From Acidobacteria bacterium UBA7540 (lineage in GTDB: Bacteria; Acidobacteriota; Terriglobia; UBA7540): 53,584 bases of DNA. Location: contig DLMI01000006.1 of assembly GCA_002478145.1 (NCBI GenBank), forward strand, positions 1 through 53,584. The letters run 5' to 3'. How positions within the stretch are numbered: the first letter of the stretch is position 1; the number at the start of each line of letters is the position of its first letter. The position numbers were made by a program, and so were the translations under genes. The notes under the pieces were generated by a model, which had not been told where the DNA came from, searched no databases, and was given only the letters and a program-made list of their open reading frames with translations. This document shows, one piece after another, positions 24,695 through 34,596 of this stretch.

Positions 24695-27600
24695 CTAGAA
24701 AGTAAGCCTCACCGCTAACTGGATAATGCGCGCGGGATACGTGCTCGTGATCTGGCCGAAATTGGGATCCTCAAAATTCAGGGTAGGAAGCTCAAACTCC
24801 GCGTGGTTGAAGATATTAAAGAACTCCACGCGGAATTCCGTATTCAGCCGCTCTCCGATAATCGCGGTCTTCTTCGCCACCGCAAAATCCAAATTGCTAC
24901 GATGTGGCCCCCGGAGGTAGTTCCTGGGATACGTCCCATAGGTGTACACAGCCGGGTTGTAATTGGTATTAAACACTGTGGGATCAAACCAGAATGAGCC
25001 CGTAGCTGGGGTCTCGGTAGCTGGGAGGATGAAGGTTCTTGTCTGGTGCGGATTGAAGATGGAAACATTCGGTGTGTTCAGGTTCGCCCGCACGATTCCG
25101 GCATCGCCAGCGCCTGACGGCCCAGGGTCTGTCCGGGTGGTGTAAAGCTGGCTGGCGATGTCCATGGGGAAGCCGGTGCGCCAAGTCAGGATGGGATACA
25201 GATTCCATCCCTTCGTCAGGCGCCTGGGAGCGGAAGCCCAGAGTTGATCGAAGGGAAGGGCCCAGCCCCCGCTGAAGGCAATGCGCTGGCCGATGTCGTA
25301 GTCGGATACGGCACGGAACAGCTCGTGATTGTAATAGGGCACCTGCGCATTCACGTTGCGGAACCCGGAGGCGTTATCGATTGACTTGCCCCAGGTGTAG
25401 GCTAGTGTGAAGTAGCTGTTGCCTAACCAGCGGTTTCCGGTAATCCGTTTGGTGAGACTGGCCTCCAGGCTATTATAGTTGGCGTTAACCAGATTCCCGA
25501 AGGTATCGAGGTAACTGAACCCATTCGACCCGTCGGGCGAGAGTCCGGGTTGGGTGTTCAGCACACGCGTGTCGGTGCCAAGAATAAACGGGTTCTGGTC
25601 GACATACGCGGTTTGCCTGTGGGTAACGCTGCCCACATAGCTGGTGTCCAGGACCACGCCCCTGGTTAGGTCCCGCTCGATGCTGAAGTTGAACTGATAG
25701 GTGTACGGGGTGCGCAGGTGTGGGTCGACGAAGTACACGCCACCTCCGCCAAAAGGCAGAAAGCCGGAGGCCCCAAAGTCGATATTCTGGGCAGGCGGCT
25801 TGGAGGGGAACGTGTTGGTAGCGCCCGTCGCGACAAAGGGTTGCGTCAAGTAACCGGGATCGGAGCTGGGGTTTCCCGCTAACGACGGGAAGAACATGTC
25901 CACGTACCCGAAGAACGGCGCCTGGCCGTTGAACTGCAAGCTATCCTCGCCCTTCAGGATGTCATAGAACACCCCGACCCCGCCGCGGATGCTCGTTTTG
26001 CCGTTGTTGCGCGGGTCCCAGGCGAAACCGAGGCGCGGGGCAAAGTTGGTCCGGTCCGGGAAATTGGCGCCCCTGGGGGCACCTTGGTCACCGGGAAACA
26101 CCAGGCCGATGGGAGCATTTGGGAACCGAGTCGATTGCGCTCCGGGAATGATGGAGAACGTGCGTCCTTGGGTGTCCAGCTTCGGGGAGTTGTACTCGTA
26201 TCTCAAGCCGTAACTAAGGACGAAGTTCTTGCGTAGGTGCCATTCATCCTGCGCGAACGTGTAATACGACTTGGTACGGATGTTCGAGGGCGCGGCGCCG
26301 AACTGCAGGTACTCGTCGGGCAGGCCCATCAGGAAATCCGCAAAATCGTTACCCGAACCAACGCTGGTAGACGGGCCATAAAAGTAAAATTCCCCATCCA
26401 CATAGTAATCGTAGTGGGTGTTATTCTGAAACGCCGAGAAAGAGAAGCCGAATTTCATCGTGTGCTGCCCCTTCAGCCACGTGAGGGTGTCCGAGTAGCC
26501 AAAGGTGTTGTTAATCTCGGTGGTGGGCCCTTGCGGGCTGAAGCCGAGGGTCAGGCCTCGATTGAAGCCGATGAGGCTCGGGCCTGTAGACTGGTCGGGT
26601 GTGATTCCTATCCCCAACTGGCCTGGCGTGGGCAAACTCGTGGCGGGAAAGGCCTGTGCGATGTTCATGCGTTGCGCGGTCACCCGTGCCTCGTTCAGCA
26701 GGGTGGGCGAGAAGCTCCGATCCCAGGCCAAGTTGACAAACTCCCGGTGATGGTTACCAAGGGCGCCGTACCCATAGGCATCGTAAGGGGCCGCGCCAAA
26801 GGCGTAGCTGAACGGATCCAGCAACGGCTCACGGGACCAACCTAAAGTGCCGGATAGCTTGTCCTTGGAATTGAGTTGGGCATCCAGCTTAGCCGTGAAT
26901 TCGTCGGTATTGTCCGTGCCACCTGCCTGAGCTATCTTAGACCCCGATGCAGAGGTCGGGATGAGGTTGGCTTGGATATAATTCTTCGACACGGGGCTGA
27001 ACTTTGTGGGATCAATAATCGCCTGCGCGGCCAACGTGGGGTTGGACTGCCAGTATGAGTTGGTTGCGAGGAATGCCACCACCGTCGGGTCAGGAGTGGG
27101 ATTGCCATTAACGACCGGGCCAGCCTGGGAAAAATCCCCCTGAAGCTCCTGCGGGGTGTACACCGGAAGCTGCGGTTGGGTATCGGTTTGGACTTGGCGC
27201 TGGCCGGAGTAGTCGATGAACCAGAAGAATTTGTCTTTCCCATTCAGCACGTGCGGAATCACGACGGGCCCACCCAGGGTGAGGCCGAACTGGTTGCGCT
27301 TGAGCACTTGCTTGGGAAGGCCAGTGGCATTGTTGAAAAAGAGGTTGGCGTCGAAGAGGTCATTGCGGACGTAATCAAACGCAGCGCCATGCACGGTGTT
27401 GGTGCCGGACTTGGTGACGACGCTCACGATACCCCCGGCGTTGCGGCCGTATTCCGCCGAGTAGTTGCTGGTCAGAATTCGAAACTCGGCGATGGCGTCC
27501 GGGTTGGGGTTATAGACGACTTCGTTCGCCAGCAAGTCGTTGTTGATGCCCCCATCCAGCAAGAAGGTGACGGAGTCAGATTTGCCGCCGGCGATTCCGA

Positions 27601-28162
27601 AGCTGCCGGCCTGATCATTGGTGGAGGCATATGGGTTCACTTCCGTGACCCCGGGCTGGAGAAGAGCGAGATCGAGAACGTTCCGTCCGTTGAGCGGCAG
27701 GTCGACAGCAGCTCGGGCGGTGACGGATTGCCCCAAGGTCGGGTTCACAGTTTCCACGGCGGCCGCCAAGCCTTCTACCGTAACCGATTCGTTACGCGCA
27801 CCCACCTCCATGCGCAAATCCACACGCAGCACCTCGTTGATTCGTAGCGGCGGAGCATCCGTAACCAGCGTCCTAAAACCCTCGCGCTCCGCGGTGATGC
27901 GGTAATCGCCGATGGGAAGGTTGAGAACTTGGTAGGACCCCTCCTTATCGGTGACGCTCGTGGTGCTGATCTTCGTTGCGGTGTTAGTGGCCGTAACCTT
28001 TACCCCCGGCATCACCCCGCCCAGGGAATCAGTTACCGTGCCAACGATTTTACCGGTCGTTTGCTGTGCCGATGCTGAAGCCGAAATTAATAGTGCCGCG
28101 AAGATTGCCAATACAAGCCTCTGGCAACCCATATAAGCAGCCTTCTTGCTGTCGAGGCCCAT
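24695..28162 (-). CDS. TonB-dependent receptor, Oar-like with carboxypeptidase regulatory-like domain
   Basis: 1155 residues from the ATG at 28162, with GGAGGAG 6 nt upstream. The signal peptide is at about 12-33 (LVLAIFAALLISASASAQ). Residues 35-115 form a carboxypeptidase-regulatory-like beta-sandwich (GKIVGTVTDSLGGVMPGVKV). The plug domain follows, with DLPLNGRNVLDLALLQPGV and RNAGGIVSVVTKSGTNTVHG. The remaining 900 or so residues are beta-barrel, ending in the outer-membrane signature RLTF. Such large Oar-type receptors are expanded in Acidobacteriota and are thought to import large substrates, possibly peptides or glycans. No partner lipoprotein lies next to it, and the substrate is unknown. 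Confidence 0.95.
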   Translation of the reverse strand: MGLDSKKAAYMGCQRLVLAIFAALLISASASAQQTTGKIVGTVTDSLGGVMPGVKVTATNTATKISTTSVTDKEGSYQVLNLPIGDYRITAEREGFRTLVTDAPPLRINEVLRVDLRMEVGARNESVTVEGLAAAVETVNPTLGQSVTARAAVDLPLNGRNVLDLALLQPGVTEVNPYASTNDQAGSFGIAGGKSDSVTFLLDGGINNDLLANEVVYNPNPDAIAEFRILTSNYSAEYGRNAGGIVSVVTKSGTNTVHGAAFDYVRNDLFDANLFFNNATGLPKQVLKRNQFGLTLGGPVVIPHVLNGKDKFFWFIDYSGQRQVQTDTQPQLPVYTPQELQGDFSQAGPVVNGNPTPDPTVVAFLATNSYWQSNPTLAAQAIIDPTKFSPVSKNYIQANLIPTSASGSKIAQAGGTDNTDEFTAKLDAQLNSKDKLSGTLGWSREPLLDPFSYAFGAAPYDAYGYGALGNHHREFVNLAWDRSFSPTLLNEARVTAQRMNIAQAFPATSLPTPGQLGIGITPDQSTGPSLIGFNRGLTLGFSPQGPTTEINNTFGYSDTLTWLKGQHTMKFGFSFSAFQNNTHYDYYVDGEFYFYGPSTSVGSGNDFADFLMGLPDEYLQFGAAPSNIRTKSYYTFAQDEWHLRKNFVLSYGLRYEYNSPKLDTQGRTFSIIPGAQSTRFPNAPIGLVFPGDQGAPRGANFPDRTNFAPRLGFAWDPRNNGKTSIRGGVGVFYDILKGEDSLQFNGQAPFFGYVDMFFPSLAGNPSSDPGYLTQPFVATGATNTFPSKPPAQNIDFGASGFLPFGGGGVYFVDPHLRTPYTYQFNFSIERDLTRGVVLDTSYVGSVTHRQTAYVDQNPFILGTDTRVLNTQPGLSPDGSNGFSYLDTFGNLVNANYNSLEASLTKRITGNRWLGNSYFTLAYTWGKSIDNASGFRNVNAQVPYYNHELFRAVSDYDIGQRIAFSGGWALPFDQLWASAPRRLTKGWNLYPILTWRTGFPMDIASQLYTTRTDPGPSGAGDAGIVRANLNTPNVSIFNPHQTRTFILPATETPATGSFWFDPTVFNTNYNPAVYTYGTYPRNYLRGPHRSNLDFAVAKKTAIIGERLNTEFRVEFFNIFNHAEFELPTLNFEDPNFGQITSTYPARIIQLAVRLTF

Positions 28163-28386
28163 CGAAGTCTCCTCCTGTTCGCCAAGGGTGCCGGCCAAAT
28201 CCCCTCCAGTCTGGCGCATGTCTTCTAAAGAAGAATGCAATATACACCTAGCGCATCGAAACACACAATTTTATTCCTGGGCGCACCCGCTGGGTTTATC
28301 ACTAAGATTTATGACGAGTATAGAATTACTTGATACTATGCTCAGCAAGGAAGCGGAATGCGAAAATCTGTTTTTCACCTACTATC

Positions 28387-29085
28387 TCAATCACGTTCAA
28401 AGCGCGAGAACGAGCGGTCAATCGTCAAGGACAAACTCGCCTTGGCATCCTCGACATACTGTGCAAGCGCATCACGGTAGAAGGCCAAACTCCGTTCGCG
28501 GACCGAAGCCTCCGGCTCTTGGGAACGAACCATATGGTTAATCTCGTGCAGGAGGATGCTGAGAAATTGCAGGCGCAGCCGCTCTGCCTGGAACTCTCTC
28601 AGCCGGCTCCCCGCCACAAATTGCGCATCGAGCGCGATATCCATCAAAGGCAGCGCCAGCCAGCTCTCCACGCGCTGGTAAGCGATATCCAACTCTCCAG
28701 CAGGATCACCGCCTAAGGCATCATGCGGTTCGGCAAACGGCTGCTCTTTCACCACCACATGACGGTGCCCCAGGCAGCCGCAGATGTTGGTCCGGCGGAA
28801 TTGGATAATGACTAACTTGGGGGCATCCTGGAGGATTTCCTCATACGCATCGCGGCATTGTTGGGGAGCTTCAGCCCAGCCCTGCTCTACAGCGCGCACC
28901 ATCTCCAGGGCTTTCACCGAGTCTCGACGGGAATACGCCACCACCACCAGCGGCTTCGGTCGACCTGGAAACGCGGCAAAAGCGTACCGGCGGCCCACTA
29001 ACCACTCACGCCAGCGATTCCAACGCGGGCGGGAATCGAGATACACCTTCACCGCCTCTGGCATGACTGATGGCCCTTGCACCAT
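28387..29085 (-). CDS. Putative metal-dependent hydrolase with an HEINH motif
   Basis: 232 residues with an unclear start: the ATG at 29085 has a weak ribosome site, and an ATG 7 codons later is possible. Residues 180-184 read HEINH, an HExxH zinc-protease type motif inside a helix (LRLQFLSILLHEINHMVRS). A pair of cysteines lies near 102-104 (NICGCLGHRHVVV). No signal peptide is seen, so it should be cytoplasmic. I do not recognise the family. The HExxH in a helix is consistent with zincin-type peptidase activity, but a third zinc ligand cannot be identified. It lies downstream of the phosphodiesterase on the same strand, 160 bp away. Confidence 0.7.
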   Translation of the reverse strand: MVQGPSVMPEAVKVYLDSRPRWNRWREWLVGRRYAFAAFPGRPKPLVVVAYSRRDSVKALEMVRAVEQGWAEAPQQCRDAYEEILQDAPKLVIIQFRRTNICGCLGHRHVVVKEQPFAEPHDALGGDPAGELDIAYQRVESWLALPLMDIALDAQFVAGSRLREFQAERLRLQFLSILLHEINHMVRSQEPEASVRERSLAFYRDALAQYVEDAKASLSLTIDRSFSRFERD

Positions 29086-29119
29086 AACTGTGCATTTTAC
29101 TCCTGTTTCGGGGACGGGC

Positions 29120-29207
29120 AGAAGTCAGGAGTCGGAAGACCAGGGTTCAGGTTTCAGGTGTCAGGGGGGGGCGGCAACGGACCACGGACTACGGACAACC
29201 GACTGCG
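29120..29207. repeat. Word arrays of CAGGTTTCAGGTG and GGACCAC types
   Basis: gtcaggagtcggaagaccag, then ggttcaggtttcaggtgtca (29120-29166), then ggaccacggactacggacaa (29178-29207). Two different word types lie next to each other between two minus-strand genes. Confidence 0.65.
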
Positions 29208-29244
29208 AGCGACCTCGCTCAGAACCACAGCAGCAGCCGATTGT

Positions 29245-30528
29245 TCAGCAACCTGCCACAGGCTTCTCGTTCGATGCCAGGATATCGCTCGGGAGTCCCA
29301 GCAAGCGCGCCAGAGTTGGCGCCACCTGCGTCAAAGCCATCCGGCCCAAGTCCCGACCTCCGCTGAATTGAGGGCCGACCACGATGAAGGAGGCCTCAAG
29401 TCCGGGGCGGGTGGGTAATTGGCCGTGAGTGCCTCGGTCTTTGAGGCTGTCTCTCACCAGCGGTCCCTCAAACCGGTCGGAGAAGTAAACACCCGGCGCC
29501 GCGTCGATGCTCAATTCCGCGTCCGGGTCGGCGGAGAGGGATTCGAGCCGCTCGCGGTCCACGACTTCTTCAACAGTTCCCGCTTCAATGAGTCGCCTCA
29601 CCGCGCGCTGCAAAGAGGCTCGATCCGTTGCCGACGGTTCTTCCAGCCAGTAAACGGCGAAGGACCCTCCTGCATGGACGGCCCCCAGCTTGCCAAGCTT
29701 CGGCGTGCCATCCGCTTCCCGATCGAACAACCCTTCCTCCGCCAGAACCGAAAGCGGGGCAGCTTCTTTCTCGACGGGCACAAAGCCATGGTCGGAGAGG
29801 ACCACGAGTGTAGGCGCCGCATCTTCCAAGAAGCCTTCCCGAAGGCGTCCGATTTCTTGGTCCGTCCGCTCGATGGCGGCCAGGGCTTGCGGCGAAGTCG
29901 GCCCGAACTGATGGGCCAACTGGTCATAGTGAACAAAGTGAACGAGGAGAAGGTCCGGCCGATAACGATCCCAGATGTAAAGCGCAGCCTCAGACCGCAA
30001 GCGGTCCGGAGTTGCGCCGTCAAGAATGGGTTGCAGAACCTTGAGGATTTCAGGGAACAACCCCGGGGTCGAATGGCGGGCGGGCGTCGCGAAGTCCCGA
30101 TGCGGGTCCGCCGTGGTCGCATCCCAAATCTCCGGAATGTTGTAATCAATGGCCGCCGCGGCGCTCACTGGCCAACTGATCGCCGCAGCTTTCCGCCCGC
30201 TGGCTCGCACCACATCCCAGAGAGTGGGAACACGCAGGGCGCCCGCAAACCAGCACCACGGTCGCGCTTTTTCGGTGGGGTCGAGCGATGCCAGGTGGCT
30301 GTAGATTCCATGCACACTCGGAGGCACGCCCGTCACGAGGGTTGCATGGGCCGGATAGGTGGTAGTCGGATAGATACTCTCCACCGCCTCCGCGCTGGCC
30401 CCCCACTTGACAAGCTCGAGGAGATTCGGAATCTTTAGCCCGAACTCTTTTGGTCGGCGGTAAAAGTCCGGCCGCATTCCATCCACGGAAAGCACCACCA
30501 AGCGCGATGGCCGGGACTTGTCCTTCAT
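29245..30528 (-). CDS. Type I phosphodiesterase / nucleotide pyrophosphatase
   Basis: 427 residues from the ATG at 30528, preceded by AAGGAGGG at about 10 nt. Alkaline phosphatase-superfamily motifs are present: VLSVDGMRPDFY (first metal aspartate), then YPTTTYPAHATLVTGVPP with the nucleophile threonine. HYDQLAHQFGP and VLSDHGFVPV supply the other metal ligands, and the GTHGQLPTRPGLEASF histidine lies near the end. It has no signal peptide in the chosen frame, so it may be cytoplasmic. It should hydrolyse phosphodiester or pyrophosphate bonds of nucleotides or lipid-linked substrates; the actual substrate is unknown. Confidence 0.9.
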   Translation of the reverse strand: MKDKSRPSRLVVLSVDGMRPDFYRRPKEFGLKIPNLLELVKWGASAEAVESIYPTTTYPAHATLVTGVPPSVHGIYSHLASLDPTEKARPWCWFAGALRVPTLWDVVRASGRKAAAISWPVSAAAAIDYNIPEIWDATTADPHRDFATPARHSTPGLFPEILKVLQPILDGATPDRLRSEAALYIWDRYRPDLLLVHFVHYDQLAHQFGPTSPQALAAIERTDQEIGRLREGFLEDAAPTLVVLSDHGFVPVEKEAAPLSVLAEEGLFDREADGTPKLGKLGAVHAGGSFAVYWLEEPSATDRASLQRAVRRLIEAGTVEEVVDRERLESLSADPDAELSIDAAPGVYFSDRFEGPLVRDSLKDRGTHGQLPTRPGLEASFIVVGPQFSGGRDLGRMALTQVAPTLARLLGLPSDILASNEKPVAGC

Positions 30529-30581
30529 AGCTTTCAACCCTCCTTCGACAATTTCCTTGTGTCCGGGATGTACCGTCCAGC

Positions 30582-30732
30582 AGGATGCTGAAAAACGCTT
30601 GTGAACGCTGTCATTCCGAGCGGAGCGAGGAATCTCGCTCTGAACACAAGGGACTTGCGGGATTCCTCGTCGTCCCGATCAGATCGGGACTCCTCGGAAT
30701 GACAGGCTGGACGGTCTTTTCAGCATCCTTCC
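30582..30732. repeat. Palindromic element of the GGAATGACA family, 151 bp
   Basis: Outer arms are AGGATGCTGAAAA (30582-30594) and TTTTCAGCATCCT (end 30732). Inner arms are TGTCATTCCGAG ... GAGGAATC and GATTCCTCG ... CTCGGAATGACA. Its core is shared with the element inside the O-antigen ligase gene (45553-45656). Confidence 0.8.
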
Positions 30733-30765
30733 AGGTTGACTGACCCTTCGGGCAGCCAAGGCCCT

Positions 30766-30793
30766 TTGAAGATGAGGAGCCACGTTGTATAAT
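30766..30793 (+). promoter_or_regulatory. Sigma-70 promoter of the enolase transcript
   Basis: TTGAAG (30766-30771), a 16-bp spacer, then a perfect TATAAT (30788-30793). Transcription would start near 30800, just before the fluoride riboswitch. Confidence 0.75.
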
Positions 30794-30804
30794 AGCAATT
30801 TGAA

Positions 30805-30880
30805 GGCGATGGAGTTCGCCGATCCAACCGTCTCGCCTGATCGAGACTGATAACTCCTACGACAATTGCCTGGTAGGAGT
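30805..30880 (+). promoter_or_regulatory. Fluoride riboswitch (crcB motif) in the enolase leader
   Basis: The aptamer (30805-30860) has the stem-loop GGCGATGGAGTTCGCC, the conserved AACC, a second hairpin GTCTCG/CGAGAC and the signature CTGATAACTCCTAC. GGAGTT in the first loop can pair with AACTCC, the pseudoknot of the family. ACTCCTAC (30853-30860) can instead pair with GTAGGAGT (30873-30880), a competing hairpin, but no T-tract follows, so the way expression is switched is not clear. Placement before enolase fits the known use of this riboswitch. Confidence 0.92.
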
Positions 30881-30993
30881 GCTTCCTGAAATCCTGCTCT
30901 CAGTACGATTCCCAACGCCCTTGCGAGTTTCGCTCACAAGAGGGTCACGATCGTTTTCGTAACTCATTTGCTCCTAAATTCTTATTTGCTTGA

Positions 30994-32292
<1,299 letters not shown>

Positions 32293-32395
32293 GGGAGTGA
32301 AGCGATAGGGCGACAGCGCGTTCAGAGGTGCGCGTAACCGATGTGATGGGATCACGACCGCCCTCATCCCAGCGCTCGTGGTCCAAAAACACTAC

Positions 32396-32423
32396 TCTGA
32401 AACTTTGGCGAACGTGGTAAAAT
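32396..32423 (+). promoter_or_regulatory. Probable promoter of the fluoride-responsive operon
   Basis: TAAAAT (32418-32423) is a good -10 about 12 bp before the aptamer. The -35 is weak (tctgaa near 32396-32401, 16-bp spacing). Confidence 0.5.
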
Positions 32424-32434
32424 GAAATTTCACA

Positions 32435-32490
32435 GGCGATGGAGTTCGCCTAAATAACCGTTCCGGCTTTCGGGGACTGACAACTCCTAT
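32435..32490 (+). promoter_or_regulatory. Fluoride riboswitch aptamer (crcB motif) leading the six-gene operon
   Basis: GGCGATGGAGTTCGCC is identical to the enolase aptamer. It is followed by AACC, a second hairpin GTTCC/GGGAC and the signature CTGACAACTCCTA. Loop GGAGTT pairs with AACTCC for the pseudoknot. The strand that forms the pseudoknot is also the left arm of the terminator that follows, so fluoride binding should prevent termination and turn the operon on. Confidence 0.93.
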
Positions 32491-32526
32491 CACGGCTGCG
32501 GGTCGTGGTAGGAGTTTTTTGTTTTT
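32482..32526 (+). terminator. Intrinsic terminator forming the riboswitch expression platform
   Basis: AACTCCTATCACG (32482-32494) pairs over 13 bp with CGTGGTAGGAGTT (32504-32516), with a 9-nt loop and one G-U pair. TTTTTGTTTTT follows. It overlaps the 3' part of the aptamer, so the two folds exclude each other. Confidence 0.93.
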
Positions 32527-32670
32527 GCCCTTCCTGACCCGAAAATTACGAGGCAGAAGTGAATACTTGGATGATTGCTTCTCTGTGGATAACGAACAGC
32601 TCCAGGGAACGTCCATTTTGGGAGTGCGGCTCGATGGTGGAAAGTGTTTGGCGACAAGGAGGGTGACCTG

Positions 32671-33159
32671 ATGGCGGATGGTGGCAAGATGGATTTTGAA
32701 GCAACTCTCCCCATTTCACCCGCCCATGCTGGAGCCCTTGCGGCCCGAATGCTCACTCTCGAAGAGGATTGCCGGGAAATCGAGCGCAACCTGGACGGGT
32801 TCCACGGGATTTTCTATGAATACGCGGGGCAGATTCCCGAAACCAGTAAAGAACAGATTCGCACGATCCTCGTTGGGGTTCTGGATCAGGTCACATCAAT
32901 TAAGTTGGACCTGGGACTTCCGAAGCAGACGGTCGACCTGGACAGGATGATCGAATCGCGCCTTTCTCACATCTGGGTTACCTTGCACGAAAGCAAGTCC
33001 CAAAGCCTGGGCGGTTACGGAGCAGTGCCCGAGAAGCTGAAGGAGTACCTGGATCCGCGAGTAGATGAAATCCTGGGGCTCCTTGCTCGTCTGCGTGGAG
33101 CGCTTGGGGAGGCGAGAATTGAAGGGAAACCCGAAAGAGCCTCGGATGAGGTGTTATGA
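32671..33159 (+). CDS. Small helical protein, operon gene 1 (paralogue of gene 6)
   Basis: 162 residues from the ATG at 32671, with AAGGAGG 8 nt upstream (the in-frame GTG at 32644 is not supported by such a site). No signal peptide or membrane helix. It is predicted mostly helical. The conserved part is LSHIWVTLHESK, with Trp102, followed 13 residues later by GYG (115-117), then a charged helix. Gene 6 (36400) has LSTLWVVLENAR with GYG at the same distance. Neither resembles a family I can name. It is the first gene after the fluoride riboswitch and overlaps the next gene by ATGA. It may be a scaffold or partner of the dynamin-like GTPase (inference). Confidence 0.8.
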   Translation: MADGGKMDFEATLPISPAHAGALAARMLTLEEDCREIERNLDGFHGIFYEYAGQIPETSKEQIRTILVGVLDQVTSIKLDLGLPKQTVDLDRMIESRLSHIWVTLHESKSQSLGGYGAVPEKLKEYLDPRVDEILGLLARLRGALGEARIEGKPERASDEVL

Positions 33160-33380
33160 GCAACACGTGGGAATACCGGTATGCGTTTCGACTCCAGGAA
33201 TCACAAGACGTGCCCGTGGAATTTCTGTGCGTGTACAGGAACCTGACCAAGAAGGAAGGCGACCCGGTCTTAGCCTTTTTCTCCCCCGCCCTGAAGAATG
33301 GCCACTTCCTCATGTCGCACTGGACGCCTCCAAGGAGGAGGGTGGCATGGTTTACTTTTGCCCATCTTGCTGGAGGGTAG
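33156..33380 (+). CDS. 74-residue protein, operon gene 2
   Basis: 74 residues from the ATG at 33156, which overlaps the stop of gene 1 (ATGA), so translational coupling is likely. No signal peptide. The sequence has basic and aromatic residues (WEYRYAFRLQE, then RRRVAWFTFAHL) but no recognised domain. Its last 34 bp overlap the start of the HEAT-repeat gene, whose AAGGAGG ribosome site lies inside it. I considered whether it is the frameshifted start of gene 3, but the independent ribosome site argues against it. The function is unknown. Confidence 0.6.
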   Translation: MSNTWEYRYAFRLQESQDVPVEFLCVYRNLTKKEGDPVLAFFSPALKNGHFLMSHWTPPRRRVAWFTFAHLAGG

Positions 33381-33745
33381 TCGCTCAATGCGACGCATGC
33401 CATGCCTGCGGCGCTGACCTTCAACGTTTCAAAGGCGAAACGTATGAAGAAAAGTTGATTCGGTCGCTTTCGCACCCCGAACCCACAGTGCCAGTCCGTG
33501 CAGCGACGATTTTAGGCGAGCTCCGTTCGAAAGCGGCAGTTGAACCGCTCATTGTCCTTGCGATCTCAAATCCTGATCCCTACATTCAGGAGGCGGCCGT
33601 CGTCGCACTGGGCCGGATAGGTGACGAGCGAGCGATCCCGCACTTGGAGAAGCTGACTCTTGAGGGGTGGCTTCGGGTAAGGCGCGCCGCTCGTCGCGCA
33701 TTGGAGATACTGAAAAACAAAGAGGTCGCGGGAAAAATTGCATGA
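33347..33745 (+). CDS. Zinc-ribbon HEAT-repeat protein, operon gene 3
   Basis: 132 residues from the ATG at 33347, with AAGGAGG 8 nt upstream; the longer open frame starting at 33065 is a shadow of genes 1-2. The N-terminus has cysteines at 5, 8, 15, 18 and 21 (CPSC ... CDACHAC), a small zinc ribbon. From about residue 35 come HEAT-like repeats, with PTVPVRAATILGELRSKAAVE, then DPYIQEAAVVALGRIGDERA and LRVRRAARRALEIL. HEAT repeats bind proteins and often serve as adaptors. Its stop overlaps the ATG of the ATPase gene (ATGA). It is likely to link the ATPase or GTPase to a partner (inference). Confidence 0.85.
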   Translation: MVYFCPSCWRVVAQCDACHACGADLQRFKGETYEEKLIRSLSHPEPTVPVRAATILGELRSKAAVEPLIVLAISNPDPYIQEAAVVALGRIGDERAIPHLEKLTLEGWLRVRRAARRALEILKNKEVAGKIA

Positions 33746-34557
33746 ACGCGCTGAGGCCAGGCGTTTCACCTCGGACAAAACCATTAGCGGATATCCCCCT
33801 CGTGGACCGCGAAAGTGAAGCTCTTCGATTGAATGATGCCATTTTAAAGCGCGAGAGCTTGTTGCTCAGCGGGCCAGCAGGAATCGGGAAAACCGCTCTG
33901 CTCTTAAAGGTTCTGAGTGAACTGCCATCAGCGATGGCTCGTTATTGCTTCTACCTGAACGGGGTGGAGGGAGTGCAGCCCTTGTTGCGCTGGTTGCTTC
34001 AGAGGCTTTATGAATTGGACGATGAGACTCTGCGTCGTCAACTTCATGTCGAGGGCATCCGGGAGAACACCTTCAAGAGTTGGCTGAAGCACCAGCCTAC
34101 GAGCCGGCTCAAAGGGGCCGTTTATCGGTCCATGGAAAACGGTAACTATTGGGTCTTCCTCGACCACTTGCCTCCCCTGACTTATGCCGAGGCCAAGATC
34201 GTTCGCGAACTCGTCTGGATGCGGAAGACGCCAGTTTTCCTTCTGGCGAGGGGGCCTACGGAGAGGGACATCGGGCATGTGGGCAATATCTACTGGGGTA
34301 GCCGACAGCAACTCTCTCTGGATCCTCTCCCCGAGCAAGCGGGCAGGGAATTGCTGGAGTGTTGCATCCGGAAGTTCATGCTTGGGAATTTGGAGTTGGA
34401 GGATTTTCGTGAGGAGGTCTTACGGCTCAGCGGCTTAGTGCCCGGCACAATCGTAAGGATGTGCGACTTGGCCCAAGCGCCGAAATATCGATACGGTTCG
34501 CGCCTTAAGACCAAACTGATCCACATTGACTGTTTGATGAGCGGCGTCCAGCTTTGA
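33742..34557 (+). CDS. P-loop ATPase (Orc1/STAND-like), operon gene 4
   Basis: 271 residues from the ATG at 33742, overlapping gene 3 by ATGA; the longer start at 33667 lies inside gene 3 and is not used. Walker A GPAGIGKT is at 44-51. Walker B is VFLDH (138-142), with a histidine after the aspartate instead of the usual second acidic residue. A hydrophobic strand (TPVFLLARG) follows, then a helical C-terminal half. It resembles the ATPase core of Orc1/Cdc6-like or NACHT/STAND proteins without a sensor domain. A motor or switch for the GTPase next door is one idea; nothing in the sequence proves it. Confidence 0.82.
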   Translation: MNALRPGVSPRTKPLADIPLVDRESEALRLNDAILKRESLLLSGPAGIGKTALLLKVLSELPSAMARYCFYLNGVEGVQPLLRWLLQRLYELDDETLRRQLHVEGIRENTFKSWLKHQPTSRLKGAVYRSMENGNYWVFLDHLPPLTYAEAKIVRELVWMRKTPVFLLARGPTERDIGHVGNIYWGSRQQLSLDPLPEQAGRELLECCIRKFMLGNLELEDFREEVLRLSGLVPGTIVRMCDLAQAPKYRYGSRLKTKLIHIDCLMSGVQL

Positions 34558-34596
34558 CCAACTTACAGCCGCAAGGACCATCATGAGGTATCGTTT

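Noticed and set aside
30582..30732. Insertion sequence upstream of enolase
   Set aside because: Inverted arms are present but the element is only 151 bp with no transposase; it is better called a palindromic repeat.
33156..33745. Genes 2 and 3 of the fluoride operon as one frameshifted protein
   Set aside because: Gene 3 has its own AAGGAGG and starts with an intact zinc ribbon, so two genes fit better.
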